Positions 42,727 to 53,800 of a stretch of DNA of 64,000 bases are shown here, piece after piece. This DNA is from Rhypophila decipiens (Eukaryota; Ascomycota; Sordariomycetes; Sordariales; Naviculisporaceae), in assembly GCA_033297075.1 (NCBI GenBank), contig MU858082.1, positions 62,001 to 126,000 on the forward strand, written 5' to 3'. A model generated the notes under the pieces. The model did not search any database and had not been told where the DNA came from. It saw nothing but the letters and a program-made list of their open reading frames with translations. The position numbers were made by a program, and so were the translations under genes. Every line of letters begins with the position of its first letter. Positions within the stretch are counted from its first letter, which is position 1.

Positions 42727-44015
42727 GTTCTCTCTGCATGCCGTTGCTGCTTCAACCTTTACCTGGTAGTAGTTGAAGGAATGTTTGGCGCAGATGGACA
42801 ATGATGAATCACAATATTCTGGCATTTTCAGCAAGGGGGATCATGAGAAGACACGAGTATATACCAGGTCAGGAATATACCTATAGGTGTTTAGGCTTGC
42901 ATGTGGTATCTTCGCGGTGCATTAGTTGTTTGGCTTTTTTTCTTTCAATTGCCTGGGTCACTTTCAGCTGTTATCGTTGTCCATTCAAGTCAGTTATCTT
43001 CGCTGTCTTTTCAACTCGGCATGTCTGCCTAGTTTGGCTGAGATCTTAGTAGCCGCTACCAATGAATTATCTTGATGCCATCATTTCGGGGTTCTTTCTT
43101 CCTTTGTGTCAAGATTATGCATCTGAATTGGGGCCTGATAACCAGGCACCACTACTTTCTTATAGAGGCACCAGTCCAATTTGACTTCTGGCAAGTCAAG
43201 GCATTTATTCCAGTCTACCAAGGCATATATTCGAAACCAGTCAAGGGATTTATTCCAGCTAGTCAGGGCATTTATTCCAATCAGTCAACACCGTTCTTCC
43301 AGCCAAGTAATACATTTATTTCAATCCGTCAATGCCTAGTCAGCCTCACTGCTCACAAACGTAAACAGACGTGACCTCAAAAATCCAGAATACAAAAAGA
43401 CATCACAAGTGTGCTTACTCTCGTGTGCCTGTTGAGTCAGTAGGTCAGATGCTCATTTTTTTTTAGGTGAGCCAGGGTAGTTAATGTTCGTCTGTCGTGG
43501 GTTACATGATGTCGCTGAACAATCCTGACATCTGGTCATTGACCGATTATTGCCCGTCACTCCCAAAGAGACAGGCAGGCAGGATCAAAAGCAGGCGGTG
43601 GACCATTCGATCTCAACGTTCCAAGGTGAGGGGTTTCGATCCCTTTCCCGGTGTGGGATATCCCGTCACCAGAGCATCCATCCCATGGTGTTGATCGCAG
43701 CAGTCGGATACCAGCGCGAGTTGACGCGCTTGACATGGAAAATATTAACTATGCGCTGATTCCTAGCAAGTAACCTCCGCTGCATCGCATGACACCAAAC
43801 CGTCAACCAAAGTGGTGGAATATCATCTATCGTCTAACCGTGAACCAAAACAATGCGAGCGGTGAATAATAAACTCCGGTAATGCCCGGTAACCCAATGG
43901 CGCTGACCTGATGAGATGCCCTCCGTTCAAAAACAAACCCAAGAATGAAAAAAAAAAAGTGTAGTGAAATGAGATAAAGAAGGGAAACAACATGACGACA
44001 CACGACGGCGATAGT
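42727..44015. other. Intergenic stretch with a second repeat-element copy
   Basis: It contains the element at 43146-43350 and is otherwise without recognised features. A T-loop-like GGTTTCGATCCC near 43627 does not fold into a tRNA. Confidence 0.45.
43146..43350. mobile_element. One-ended copy of the minisatellite element
   Basis: It opens with GCACCACTACTTTC and AGTCCAATTTGACTT, the same end as the right end of the 34.7-kb element, and continues into about seven units with the core AGTCAAGGCATTTATTCC, the reverse complement of the other copy's unit. No matching inverted end is found near 43350, so the copy is truncated. Confidence 0.65.
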
Positions 44016-45355
44016 TCAGGCAAAAGCACCAACTAAAGCCATGAGCGCAGCGCCCCCGAAAACCGACGCAAACGCTCTTACTCGGCGTCCCCCACGGAGG
44101 GTCGTGTAGCTCTTGTCGCTGAGAAAATCCTCCGCGAGAAGTTGATGCAGACCAGCGAAGAGCAACAGACCGCTGGAGATGGCATTCGTAAAGCCAACCA
44201 TGAGAAGGCCCGTCTGGCTCATCGGGTCATAAAACTCGCGGACAATGAGACCGATGGCTTGACCGATCGGGGTGGTGAGTCCAAACGCAAGAACCATCAA
44301 CCACGGCTTCCACGCTGAGTTCGGGTGTTGAATGGCGGCAATCCGAGAGCCCAAGGCGACACCCTCGAAACATTGGTGAAGGGCAATAGCGCCAAGGAAA
44401 AGGACAAAACTAGGACCGGTCGCAACTGACAGAGACATTCCAATAAAGACGCTGTGGAAGAGGATACCGGCTTCCAGAAGCAAACACTGGACCTCCAGCT
44501 TTTTCTTCTCCTCTTCGGATTTCGGGGCGATTACATCGGGTCCCTGCCCAGACCTCGAGTCTGCCTTGAATGGTCTCTGATTCGGTTCTTGAGAAGGGTC
44601 CCCGACATTACCGCTCATAAGGCGAGCTCCTTCAACATCGTGATCCGGTTCCTCCTCCCCAGATATGCTGCCTGGCGCTCCACTAGACGTCTGATTTGGT
44701 GTGGACTGGGAAATAGGAGCAGCGTTCGCGATTAATGATTGGGACGCCTCATTCTCCCTAAGCTCAGTACTATCTGTCGGGAGGCCATCTCCACTTTCGT
44801 GCGAATGACCAGCCCCTCTCAGGTGTAGATAGGACTCGATGGCGACAAACACGAGCGCAGACACCATCGCTATCAACCCGGCAAGCGGCCGGTATCCCTC
44901 GCTGTAAAGGTGAGGAAGACAAGGGTCTGTTAACGAGGTGAAGGCTGTCGGCAGAAGGTGGACAAAGGCAGTTGCCAGAAGGACACCGGTCCCAAAATGT
45001 TGACAATGAAAAAGGATCTCTTTTCTGATGCCAACACCGGACCGGCTCGATCCATCCGATCCACGAGACATGATGGGAATTGCACAAACTGTCTCAGGTC
45101 CTGAAGTCAGCATGGAACCGAACAGCTCGGTACAAGTCGTCTACGTGGATGACCGCACGTACATGTAGTGCTGAGGACCAGCACCAGGAACAAGGCAAAG
45201 ACATGCAAGCCCATGTTATATGCCCCTAGCTCTCCGGAGCCGCATTCTGGTCGTGACTTGACATCGTCGCGTTTCGAGAACTCAGCTACGCGTTTCGAGA
45301 GCTCAGATACGAGCAATTCGGTTGGGATAGAAGACCAAACGGGCCCTGGCAGCAT
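44016..45355 (-). CDS. ZIP-family zinc transporter
   Basis: Exon 45355-45163, a 73-nt intron (GTACGT..GACAG) and exon 45088-44016 encode 421 residues. The first exon supplies the outer segment and first helix. Features of the ZIP family are clear: HFGTGVLLATAFVHLLPTA helix, a variable His-containing loop (GAGHSHESGDG), and the metal-site helices HSVFIGMSLSVAT and HQCFEGVALGSRI. Later helices include LAFGLTTPIGQAIGL and SSGLLLFAGLHQLLAEDF. It should move zinc or other divalent metals inward across the plasma membrane or a vesicle membrane. The frame is intact. Zinc-responsive control is common in the family but no operator is visible here. Confidence 0.93.
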
Positions 45356-46235
45356 AGTAGATGTTAGCAACTGGGAAGTGCTTTATTAGGCAGAGTTGCG
45401 TGTGAGCCGGTGGGTGGTACCGGTCACGCGGGTGTAAAAATGGTATGTGAAGATCAGGTATACTCTTCTAGCTCTTTTATTAGGGTATTAATCACTCTCT
45501 CCTTGACAACTTAACCAGAGTCTTCTCAGTGTCCATTCAGAATACTGACAGATTTCACATCCCATTTTTACATCCACGCGCCGGTCTAACGGCAATTGGC
45601 CAAACCTTGTGGGATCGGGAAATCTGGGGTAAGCTGGGTTGACTGACCAATTGCCTTGTAATCGATGAGCGACTCCATTCTCTTGTTGATTCCGAGAAAT
45701 GCTTTATCATGACGTTATTCCTACAATATGCGCGGCTGTGTCTGTGTCGTATAAATATAGTGATGGTGCATGTGTGGTCGGTGTGCTTGGATGGATGGAT
45801 GTTGATGATTGAAAGCTGTAGTGGGATTTAGGGTTCCATCTCCAGCCGGTTATAGGGGTTTTGGCTGCCGTTCTTGCCGTTAAAAAGCTGTAGTTACCCC
45901 AGCACGTACAGTAAGTACATACCCAGCTTGTGCACCCGACGGCAGTAACCTGCATAATGCCAAGCCTGGGGAACGGGAGCCCCTGACGAGGATGGAAAAC
46001 AAATTTGGCAGGTGACAGTCACTGTGGGGAACGGTCAGGCAGTGGAGCACGCCCAAACAATGCAAACAGCGGTGGACAAGGTCACTGGAACGCGAAGATC
46101 ACTGACAAAGCCCCATTCTGTTCGGGAATGCATCGAACAATAATGTCGCAATATTCTATTTGACATTTGACACGATCCATCTTCTGCACGCTTCAATTGA
46201 GCCCATGACTTTGTACCCGACACAAAGAACGAACA
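45356..46235. other. Intergenic stretch, about 0.9 kb
   Basis: Between the ZIP promoter and the 3' end of the CE15 gene. Two CCCATTTTTACAY motifs flank this stretch (reverse complement at 45434 and forward at 45560). No gene seen. Confidence 0.35.
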
Positions 46236-47672
46236 TCACAGTTTGGGAACCGCAGTGGCCCATGGGAATGCCGTCGTCATCGGCGATTTGTACGTCCCGA
46301 GGTCGTTGTAGTTCTTGGTGGTTGCCGTGCCGAAAAAGACTTTTTGGACAAATGGCAAGATTGAAGAGCTAGCATCCATCATCTCGGTCAGCAAGAAGCA
46401 CGCCGGTAAAAAAGCACGACCCTGGCAGAGGGAAGTCATCCGGAACTGCAAGAACTCACAATCCACTCATGTCGCAATGTCCTCCGCCGCGGACGCTCAT
46501 GCCGATTTTATCGCCCACTCCGAGCCAGTCGTATACCACCTTGGCCGCCGGGTATGCTACAATGGCAGTCCCCTTGCTGTCGGTGAACTGGTCGCCAGTT
46601 CCTTGGTCGATGACCAGAGCGCGGGGTGCAATGGCTGCTGCGATGGTATGTGCATCGAAAGGCAGGTTCTCGTGGTGGTTCACAAAGGTCCCCAGCTTGC
46701 TGTTGCTCCACCATCCAGCCCCTTGCTTGCTGTTTTCGAGCGTCTCGTCCTGTCCGCTCAGCCCATGGTATCGGTAAGGCCCCATGCCTTGGACACCTGA
46801 CGACATGGGCATCGTTAATGTGATGCGCTTGTCAAATAGCCCGGCTGCGAGTGCGCCCTTTCCGAGACGGGAGCATCCGGTAACGCCTACTCTGTCTGGA
46901 TCGATCTCTCGGACCGTCATGTTGAGAGCATCGAGGGTTCGATGGAAGCCCCAGGCCCAAGCAGTCAACACACCTGCCACACCACCAACGTCAAGTCAGT
47001 TGATATCATTTCATCGGTTCAGCAGGGCATTCGAGTTTGTGTGTACTAACCAATGTCTCGACCTTTGTAGAGGTCCCAAAACGCCCCAGTCTTGGAGTTG
47101 CTATCCGCGGCCACGGAAGTGTAGTCAAACCCTACGACGGCGATACCTGCGTTCAAGTAAGGAGCATTTTGCATGCCTCCGATGTTGATCACCACCGGTG
47201 CTGGCTTCGAGGCTGATGCCCCAGAAGGCAACGACAATGTTGCCCTGAACTTTCCAGTCTTTCCGCCGGCTGTCACGGCGATATTGACAGTGCTCCCGCT
47301 GCGAGTAGCCTCGACCTTCTCTTGGCTATGGTCAGGGTAGTACCCATACTGGTACTCTTGGAGTAACTGGAGGATTTCGGGCTGCCGACACTTGTACCAC
47401 TCCTCTGGGGTCTTGACCCGGCCTTGGCCCTTGCCTGTCATGATGTCCTTTGCAAAGGTCGATGATCCCGCTGCATTGTCGGTCGTCGTGTACTTGAGAG
47501 GAAGGAAGGGGTCGGGCAGTGACGACTGGACTGGGTACTGTGACCAGGAAGGAAACGGCGAAGGGATAGGCGCACAGTCGATTGAGCCTCCCGCCTGTCT
47601 GGATTCGACGACAGGCGTCGCCACGGCCGAGGTGGCGAGAGCAGCAACGACAAGCTGCCTTCTGGTGCGCAT
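46236..47672 (-). CDS. Secreted CE15 glucuronoyl esterase-like enzyme
   Basis: Exons 47672-47051, 46973-46460 and 46368-46236 encode 422 residues. Both introns are GT-AG; the 91-nt second intron restores phase and joins DMSG to FSSILPF. Residues 1-19 are a signal peptide. The alpha/beta-hydrolase core has INIGGMQN, the nucleophile motif GCSRLGK with Ser242, and His373 in GGGHCD. This matches carbohydrate esterase family 15, which cleaves the ester between glucuronoxylan and lignin. The usual acid after PQES is not conserved: the segment here is TMPMSSGVQG. Asp334 in the later GTGDQFTD loop may serve instead. There is no carbohydrate-binding module. A secreted role on plant cell walls is likely. 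Confidence 0.88.
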
Positions 47673-48739
47673 TATTCCGGATTAGACGATATATGTTTCT
47701 GCACAAGCCTGTTCAAGCGACCAGGTCAGCTCGAACTGGGTTTCTCAGCGCGGTTCTTGCTGCTGATATCTTGCCGGTGCCTGCCTCATCTCTCGGGATA
47801 TAACACACCGAATATATCTAGCTACCCCGACCCGAGGCATCCCGTCGCCCGAGAGCTCCATCATAACCAATTCCCAGGACAATGGCACGGACCTGGGGTG
47901 CAGAGGTCTCATTTGGATCAGCCTAGGCATATATTGAGGCGGCGCCACCATCACCGACGTGTCTGGGTACTCCCTTCTACGGGGCATGACGAAGCAGGCG
48001 ACGAAAACCTTGGACTGAACACAAATGCGAAGTGCCCAAGTCAGGAAGTGTCTTCTCCAGGTTGCGAAAATCAAATCTCAAGTGAGATGACTCTCCTTTC
48101 GTGGTTCAAAGTTCTAAACATCTTCCACATCATCAAAGGATGGTCATAATGATAGGATCGACGACTTCCATGGACCTTGTTGATATCGATGCCAAGCCAC
48201 GCTGATATTGATCGAGCTGCCAAACTGGCATGGTGATCAACAGAATGTACCTTGGATTTATCCGGGCCCGCTTCCCCAGCTTTTTTGCACGCCGTTACCA
48301 AGGCAGCCTTTGGTTCGGGGATTTTTCTAGAACTCATTGGAAGTCTGCGGCGTATGGGATGTTTGATATGATCCTCCGAGCAACTCAAACAAGCCCCATC
48401 TCCTAACTCCGGGTCAGTGGGGACCGAGTCCCCGGCAAGTATGCCGTGGTCGCCTACTTTTCAACTTCAAGATCATTCTGTCCACAGCTCCCACATCTTC
48501 ACTCAATATGACATCTCATAATTTCTGCCCGGTAAAAGACTGATTCATTTCTCTACTTTGAAACTCAATCGAGCAGCATGATGTTGGACCTCACGAGTCA
48601 TGCTCATATCGAAAATTTACAAACTCCACTCTTTCCGCTCAACGTTCCATTTCGGTCGTTAGGGAAGCCACCTAGCACTTGCCGAGAGCCCCATTCTCAA
48701 CCCACAGTACGGGGAAAGACGAATATCAGCGAATTAGAA
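47673..48739. other. Intergenic stretch, about 1.1 kb
   Basis: CE15 promoter and upstream side of the tRNA gene. No further feature. Confidence 0.4.
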
Positions 48740-48869
48740 GGCAAGATGGCCGAGCGGTCTAAGGCGCCACGTTAAGGTCTACCTTGATAACATTCTCCTC
48801 TCTCCTCCCCAATGGAGAGAAAGAATTCCGTGGTCCGAAAGGGCGTGGGTTCGAATCCCACTCTTGTCA
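48740..48869 (+). tRNA. tRNA-Leu(AAG) with a 50-nt intron
   Basis: The acceptor stem GGCAAGA (48740-48746) pairs with TCTTGTC (48862-48868). The D arm GGCCGAGCGG and T arm GTGGGTTCGAATCCCAC are canonical. The anticodon stem CCACG (48767-48771) pairs with CGTGG (48829-48833), enclosing a loop with AAG at 48774-48776. An intron of 50 nt (48778-48827) follows position 37, the standard eukaryotic site. A long variable arm supports Leu identity. A T5 tract (48871-48875) right after the gene is the Pol III terminator. Confidence 0.93.
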
Positions 48870-48870
48870 T

Positions 48871-48875
48871 ATTTT
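48871..48875 (+). terminator. Pol III poly-T terminator
   Basis: TTTTT follows one base after the tRNA discriminator. Confidence 0.75.
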
Positions 48876-49073
48876 TGCTATATGGATGGATTCCATTCAC
48901 TTTCTTTTGCTTTTTTTCCAAGTATGAACTCTTGTTTCCTTTTTATGTGCTGCCTGCATCCCAGTGCTAGCTAAATCCGACATTCCACCATTGGATCTTT
49001 GTTCCTATTCCAAACCCAAGTAAAGACTCGCAAAATCCACTACAAAAGGCCAAATCCATTTTCAAAGTTGTAG

Positions 49074-49894
49074 TCAGAGTCCCGCCTTTTTGACGTACTC
49101 CTGAAAGGTAGCCTGCGGGACCTTGGCCGCGCTCAAATTATCCGAAAACATGCCCACATTGTTGTGCATGCTGAAACTGCTGGAAGGATTGGCGGGCTGG
49201 GGCACCGCAGTCTTGCTATATGCCCAGGCGAAAGTGTTGATGGTGTTGCCATTAACGCTCAGTTGTCCGCCCGTCCACTTGCTACAGCCTGTGCAGACGA
49301 CTTCGATGGTCCAGTGGGTTGAGTTTTTGGAGGAACTGAGAGTTTTGTAGCTTGCGCTGCTGTATGTGCTTGGTAGAGTGCGGCCACTTTACCATGTACG
49401 ATATCATGAGTCAGTCTAATGGAGTATTGGAGGAGGATGGAATGAGATGCAGTGCCGGACTGTATAAGACTGTTTGTGTTAAGTGGGACTTACTTTGCCC
49501 AGCGAGACGAGACGGTTGCCTTTCCGGTGTTTCCGTTGGGCCAGACTACGGTTAGAGGGTTGGAAGTCATACCGCCGCCCCAGGAGAAACCGACCCATCC
49601 GAGTGAGACGGGTGAGACGATTTGGAGGATGGTCTCAAACGGGGCGGAGGTCACGTCTGGTACGGCGATGCGGAAAACTGGGTAAGAGGCGGACGTGGTG
49701 GCATATTGGAGGTAGCAGATTGATGATTGGGGAGCGCAGTATTTGCTTGTTTGTGAGGCTTGTCTCACTAGCTTCAAGTTGAGTTCCGGCCCCTGGGTTG
49801 GGAGTTTGCTCACAGGGGAAGGATGTGCTGTTACCGGGGCTGCATCGCTAGTGAGAAGAAGCAAAAGGGATGTCGTCAAGGTGTGAAGCTGCAT
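49074..49894 (-). CDS. Secreted AA8-type cytochrome-domain protein
   Basis: Exons 49894-49494 and 49386-49074, with a GTAAGT intron, encode 237 residues. The ATG at 49894 opens a signal peptide (MQLHTLTTSLLLLLTSDAAP), and the frame upstream of it is leader-like. The fold matches the cytochrome domain of cellobiose dehydrogenase (AA8): FSWGGGMTSNPLTVVWPNG holds Met109, and FSMHNN near the end holds His208, the Met/His pair that ligates the b-type heme. No dehydrogenase, CBM1 or membrane segment follows, so this is a stand-alone electron carrier. Such proteins can donate electrons to lytic polysaccharide monooxygenases. It lies near the CE15 gene. Confidence 0.85.
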
Positions 49895-50896
49895 GGTGGT
49901 CTTGAGCTTGGGTTGACCTAGGTCTCGGGGATGGTTGGTATATCGCAAGTATAGCCAAGCCGTTATTTGAGGTCCAAAGATTCTAGGACGGTGTTATAAG
50001 ATGTAGCATACTATGGGGAGATAGGCATGTGTACTAATATACTGCCGTCTACCCCGTGATGGATGACCATTAGGCTAATGATGGTACCCTATAGTTACCT
50101 CCATACAGTTCAATGACCCGACCGCTATTGGTGGGAAATCCTTGACCTCAGTTGTTGAACTGCTCCCTTGGCTGGACTTGCTGGATGGCCCGGTCTTTTT
50201 GGGTAAAACTTGTGTGATGTCAAGACTCCCCCGGACTTTGCAAAAACATATGGAGAGTTGATGCCGATCTCGAATCAATTTGCGGGTCATCCATAACAAT
50301 GCCAGGCATCTCATATATTCATCGATTTGATGTGCGTGAAGTGGAATCTTTGTCAGTCTCGAATCAAAAGATCCGGTATCGATGCCACAGCAGCCGATGG
50401 TGAGTTTCCAGTCCTGGCAAAATTTTGAAGAGAGCGTAATTGAATATGTCATTTCGACAAGTTTGAAGTTCAATTTCCGTCCTGACTCCTGACTATACCG
50501 TGAGACAGATTCCCTTCCACTTAGAGTGAGGAGTTTCGCTGTACCTGCTTCATGTTCAGTGGAATAACTGCGGTCAGCTGCAATGATGCACTTCAAGTAT
50601 GTCCAAACGAAAAAGCGCGGGTGGCATGGGCCTAGAAAGGGAAAGCGGCGATGATGAAACACAGGATTTCGGGTGGTACAGCGTGCTCACGTGCCTTCCT
50701 CCTCACCAGCTATCCAGACACCTGACGACAGAAGGAGCTAGACTGCTAGAGTCTTATCAAGATTCGACTTTGGCCGACCGTCCTTTTGTTCCACGCATCT
50801 GTTCCAAATTGAACCCAGGGTGGCTATTCAGTCGCCGCTTGGCTTCCAGCGCACAATTTCCGGTTTCTCCTGAAGAATCATTGGTCATTGGTCCTC
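49895..50896. other. Intergenic stretch, about 1 kb
   Basis: Divergent region between AA8 and STAND genes. Small frames only. Confidence 0.4.
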
Positions 50897-53800
50897 ATGC
50901 CACGAACTCAGTCAGGCGCGTCCTTGGTCGTGCTGCCGGGAAATCCCCAGCTCTCAGCTGAGGTTCGTCTTGGACAGGCAATTTCGGAATTCGCGCAGTG
51001 TCTTGACATCGCTGGGAGGCAAGCGTACCAAAAGTTGCAAGTTCAACTCACGCAAACCGGTCCTCTCTCACCCGCAGATGTCATCACACTCACTGAGCAG
51101 CTTAATGGTGAGGGTGCGAGGAGATACGCAGCTTGGAGACCAGCAGCAGGGACGAGGATTGGTGGCTTTCTTCGACGCATCCAGCAATTTGCCACGTTTG
51201 GGGACATATTGATAGGAGGGTCACAGAACCTGATAGCGTCGGGTGTTTGGGCGACAGTTAGAGCAATGCTCGAGGTTTGTGTGCCCAGTCCAGCGAGTCC
51301 CATAATTCGTATGGGCAACACTGACATGAAGTCGTTCTCAATCTACAAAAGGCCACCATCACGTTTATTTTGATCAGATTTCGACTCTTCTTATGCGTCT
51401 CACCACCTCATGGACAATCACCCAAGAATTCGTCCAGCACTTTCCACGTTCCAAAGAGCTCCAGACGTACCTGGCCGAATATCTCATCCGCATCGTACGC
51501 TTATGTCAACAGATTCTAGCGTTTTCACAAAGGTCGCCTGTCATGCTACTGGCATCATCCCTATTTTCCTCATTTGAGGCTGAGTTTCTTCCATTGCAAC
51601 AAGAGCTCGACCAGTGGGGACTCCTTATCGAGAAGCCGTTTGGTGCACTTACGACTAAGACGATCCTTGAAGGACAAGGAGCCGTGGCAAAGGCTACCGT
51701 CGTCTGAGTCGACTTATTTCAGCCAGCTCGAGGCACCAGCTGCTGTTGGAGAGCCAACAACGGCTATTGACCTCGTTGTCGCCCAACCAGGACTCATTCG
51801 ACTTGATATTCCGTCGTGAGAGAAAAAGAGGAAACTGCGCCTGGCTTCTGAGTGATCCGGACTACACCTCATGGAAATCAGCCACCTCGGCACTACTTCG
51901 CCTTACCGGGCATCTTGGCAGTGGAAAGACAGTAGGTATGGCCAATATTGCTGCAGATCTCACTGGTCGGAAAGGAGGGTGTGCTCTTTTCTTTTGCAAG
52001 AGCGACGATCCACGGACGCAGACCCGAAATAGCATTGCCGGGAGCATACTCCATCAGCTGATCTTCAACAATCTCACAGCCTGTCACTGGGACTCGTTGG
52101 ATGACGGATGTTTATTACCTGTGGGTACGGTAACGGTCGACTCAGTTCTCCAAATGTTGCCTTCGCTGTTACCGAAGGAGCAAGAATATGTTTTGCTCAT
52201 CGACGGACTGGAAGAGTGCCCTGATATCGAGGTGGACGACACAATCCAGACGCTTTTAGGGCTTCAGTCAACCTTTCGCCTATCCTTATGCCTCTCGGAA
52301 CGATCATTGTCTCATACGCTGCCTCTGATTGGATCATCGTTTACGTCTGTTTACTTGGTTTCCTTAAACAGCTTGTCAAAAGAATCCGAGTTGCACCAGT
52401 ACATATGGTCCGAAGTTCAAGTCAGGAATTCTCTGCGACAACTGGCATTTCCGCCTGACATGGAAACACAGATAGCAGAGCAACTAATTACTGGAGCCCA
52501 GGGAATGTATGACTTAACCCTCACCATCAACTCTTTTGTCAATGTACCTTCTCTAATACAGGAACGTGTTCTCAATAGGTATCTTTGGGTCTCTCTGCAA
52601 CTGGAGGCCATATCCCCTTCCCGCCAAAACATCATCACCACAGATGAAACCGTAATCGATATTCTCGGAAACCTACCCAACAGTCTACCCGAAGCATTCG
52701 ATCAAGCTCTTGCAAGGGTATCAGATAAGCGCTATGGCATGAAGATCTTCGGATTGGTTGCAACAGCTGCTGAACCATTGACGGTTGACCAGCTGAAGGT
52801 TGTTCTGACAGTGCAACCCGGGAATACTTTTTGGGAGTCCGGTAAACTACCGCACGATTCCCGACAACTTGTCAGCTGTTGTGGTGGAACTCTGCTTGAG
52901 ATGGACGAAGAGGACGGCAAGGTACGCTATATTCATCATAGCGTTGTCTCATACTTGGCCAAGTCCGAACCCAGTCAACAGAGCCCCTTGTGGGTATCAT
53001 GGTTGGAAGAAGCAGAACAAACCATGGGCTTAATCTGCACCACGTACCTAAGCTACGGTATATTCGATACACGGATTGCCACAACCAGGAATGTTGACGC
53101 CAAAAGAATAGTGGACAGTGCAGCGGCTGCTGCGAAATCCTCCAGTCCAATTTTTACTCATCTCATAAGGCATATCAGAAACGGTAAACAACCGAAATCG
53201 GTACCAAAAGGGTTGAACATCTTGAACGTTCTTCACCAAGCCCAATTTTCAAAAGAAGACGACATACTGAAATGCCTCCTCCCTTACGCCAGGGAATATT
53301 GGTTGCAACATACCCGCTTCGTCAATACTCAGGGGAATACCAGAGAGTACCTTATGTGGCTCACTATATTTGAAGAAAAGGCATACCTCGTCCGGTTACC
53401 CTGGGCTTCCGAGCGACAACACTGGTCAGTCTTGATAGACTACGCGCTGGATCAATCACATCATTGCCTCTTCCAATATACAATACGAAAAGTACTAAGG
53501 TTTTCGGACCTTGTCTCATTTCGGCAACTACTGGCGTCAAAAGAGCTCAAGAAATTCCAAATCCGAGGCCCATGGCTTGACAATACCATTGCTCTATGTA
53601 TCGCCCCGGGTCCACCAATTAACCCAAGCTTACTGGACTATCTCCTTACCCTGGGCGCATCGGCGGATTTCTCCCTCGATACTTTCCCCGACGATGAAAC
53701 AGGGTCACCTGGAATTTGGAAAATACCAGAGATCCTTTGTCAGGAGAACACAGTCAATAGGATGAAGATTGGTCTTCCACTATTGCGGACGGTGTTACGA

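Noticed and set aside
43146..43350. Regularly spaced repeats considered as a CRISPR array
   Set aside because: Units are head-to-tail without unique spacers, degenerate, and inside a eukaryotic genome. They fit a minisatellite.
43620..43660. GGTTTCGATCCC as a tRNA T arm
   Set aside because: No acceptor, D or anticodon stems pair around it.
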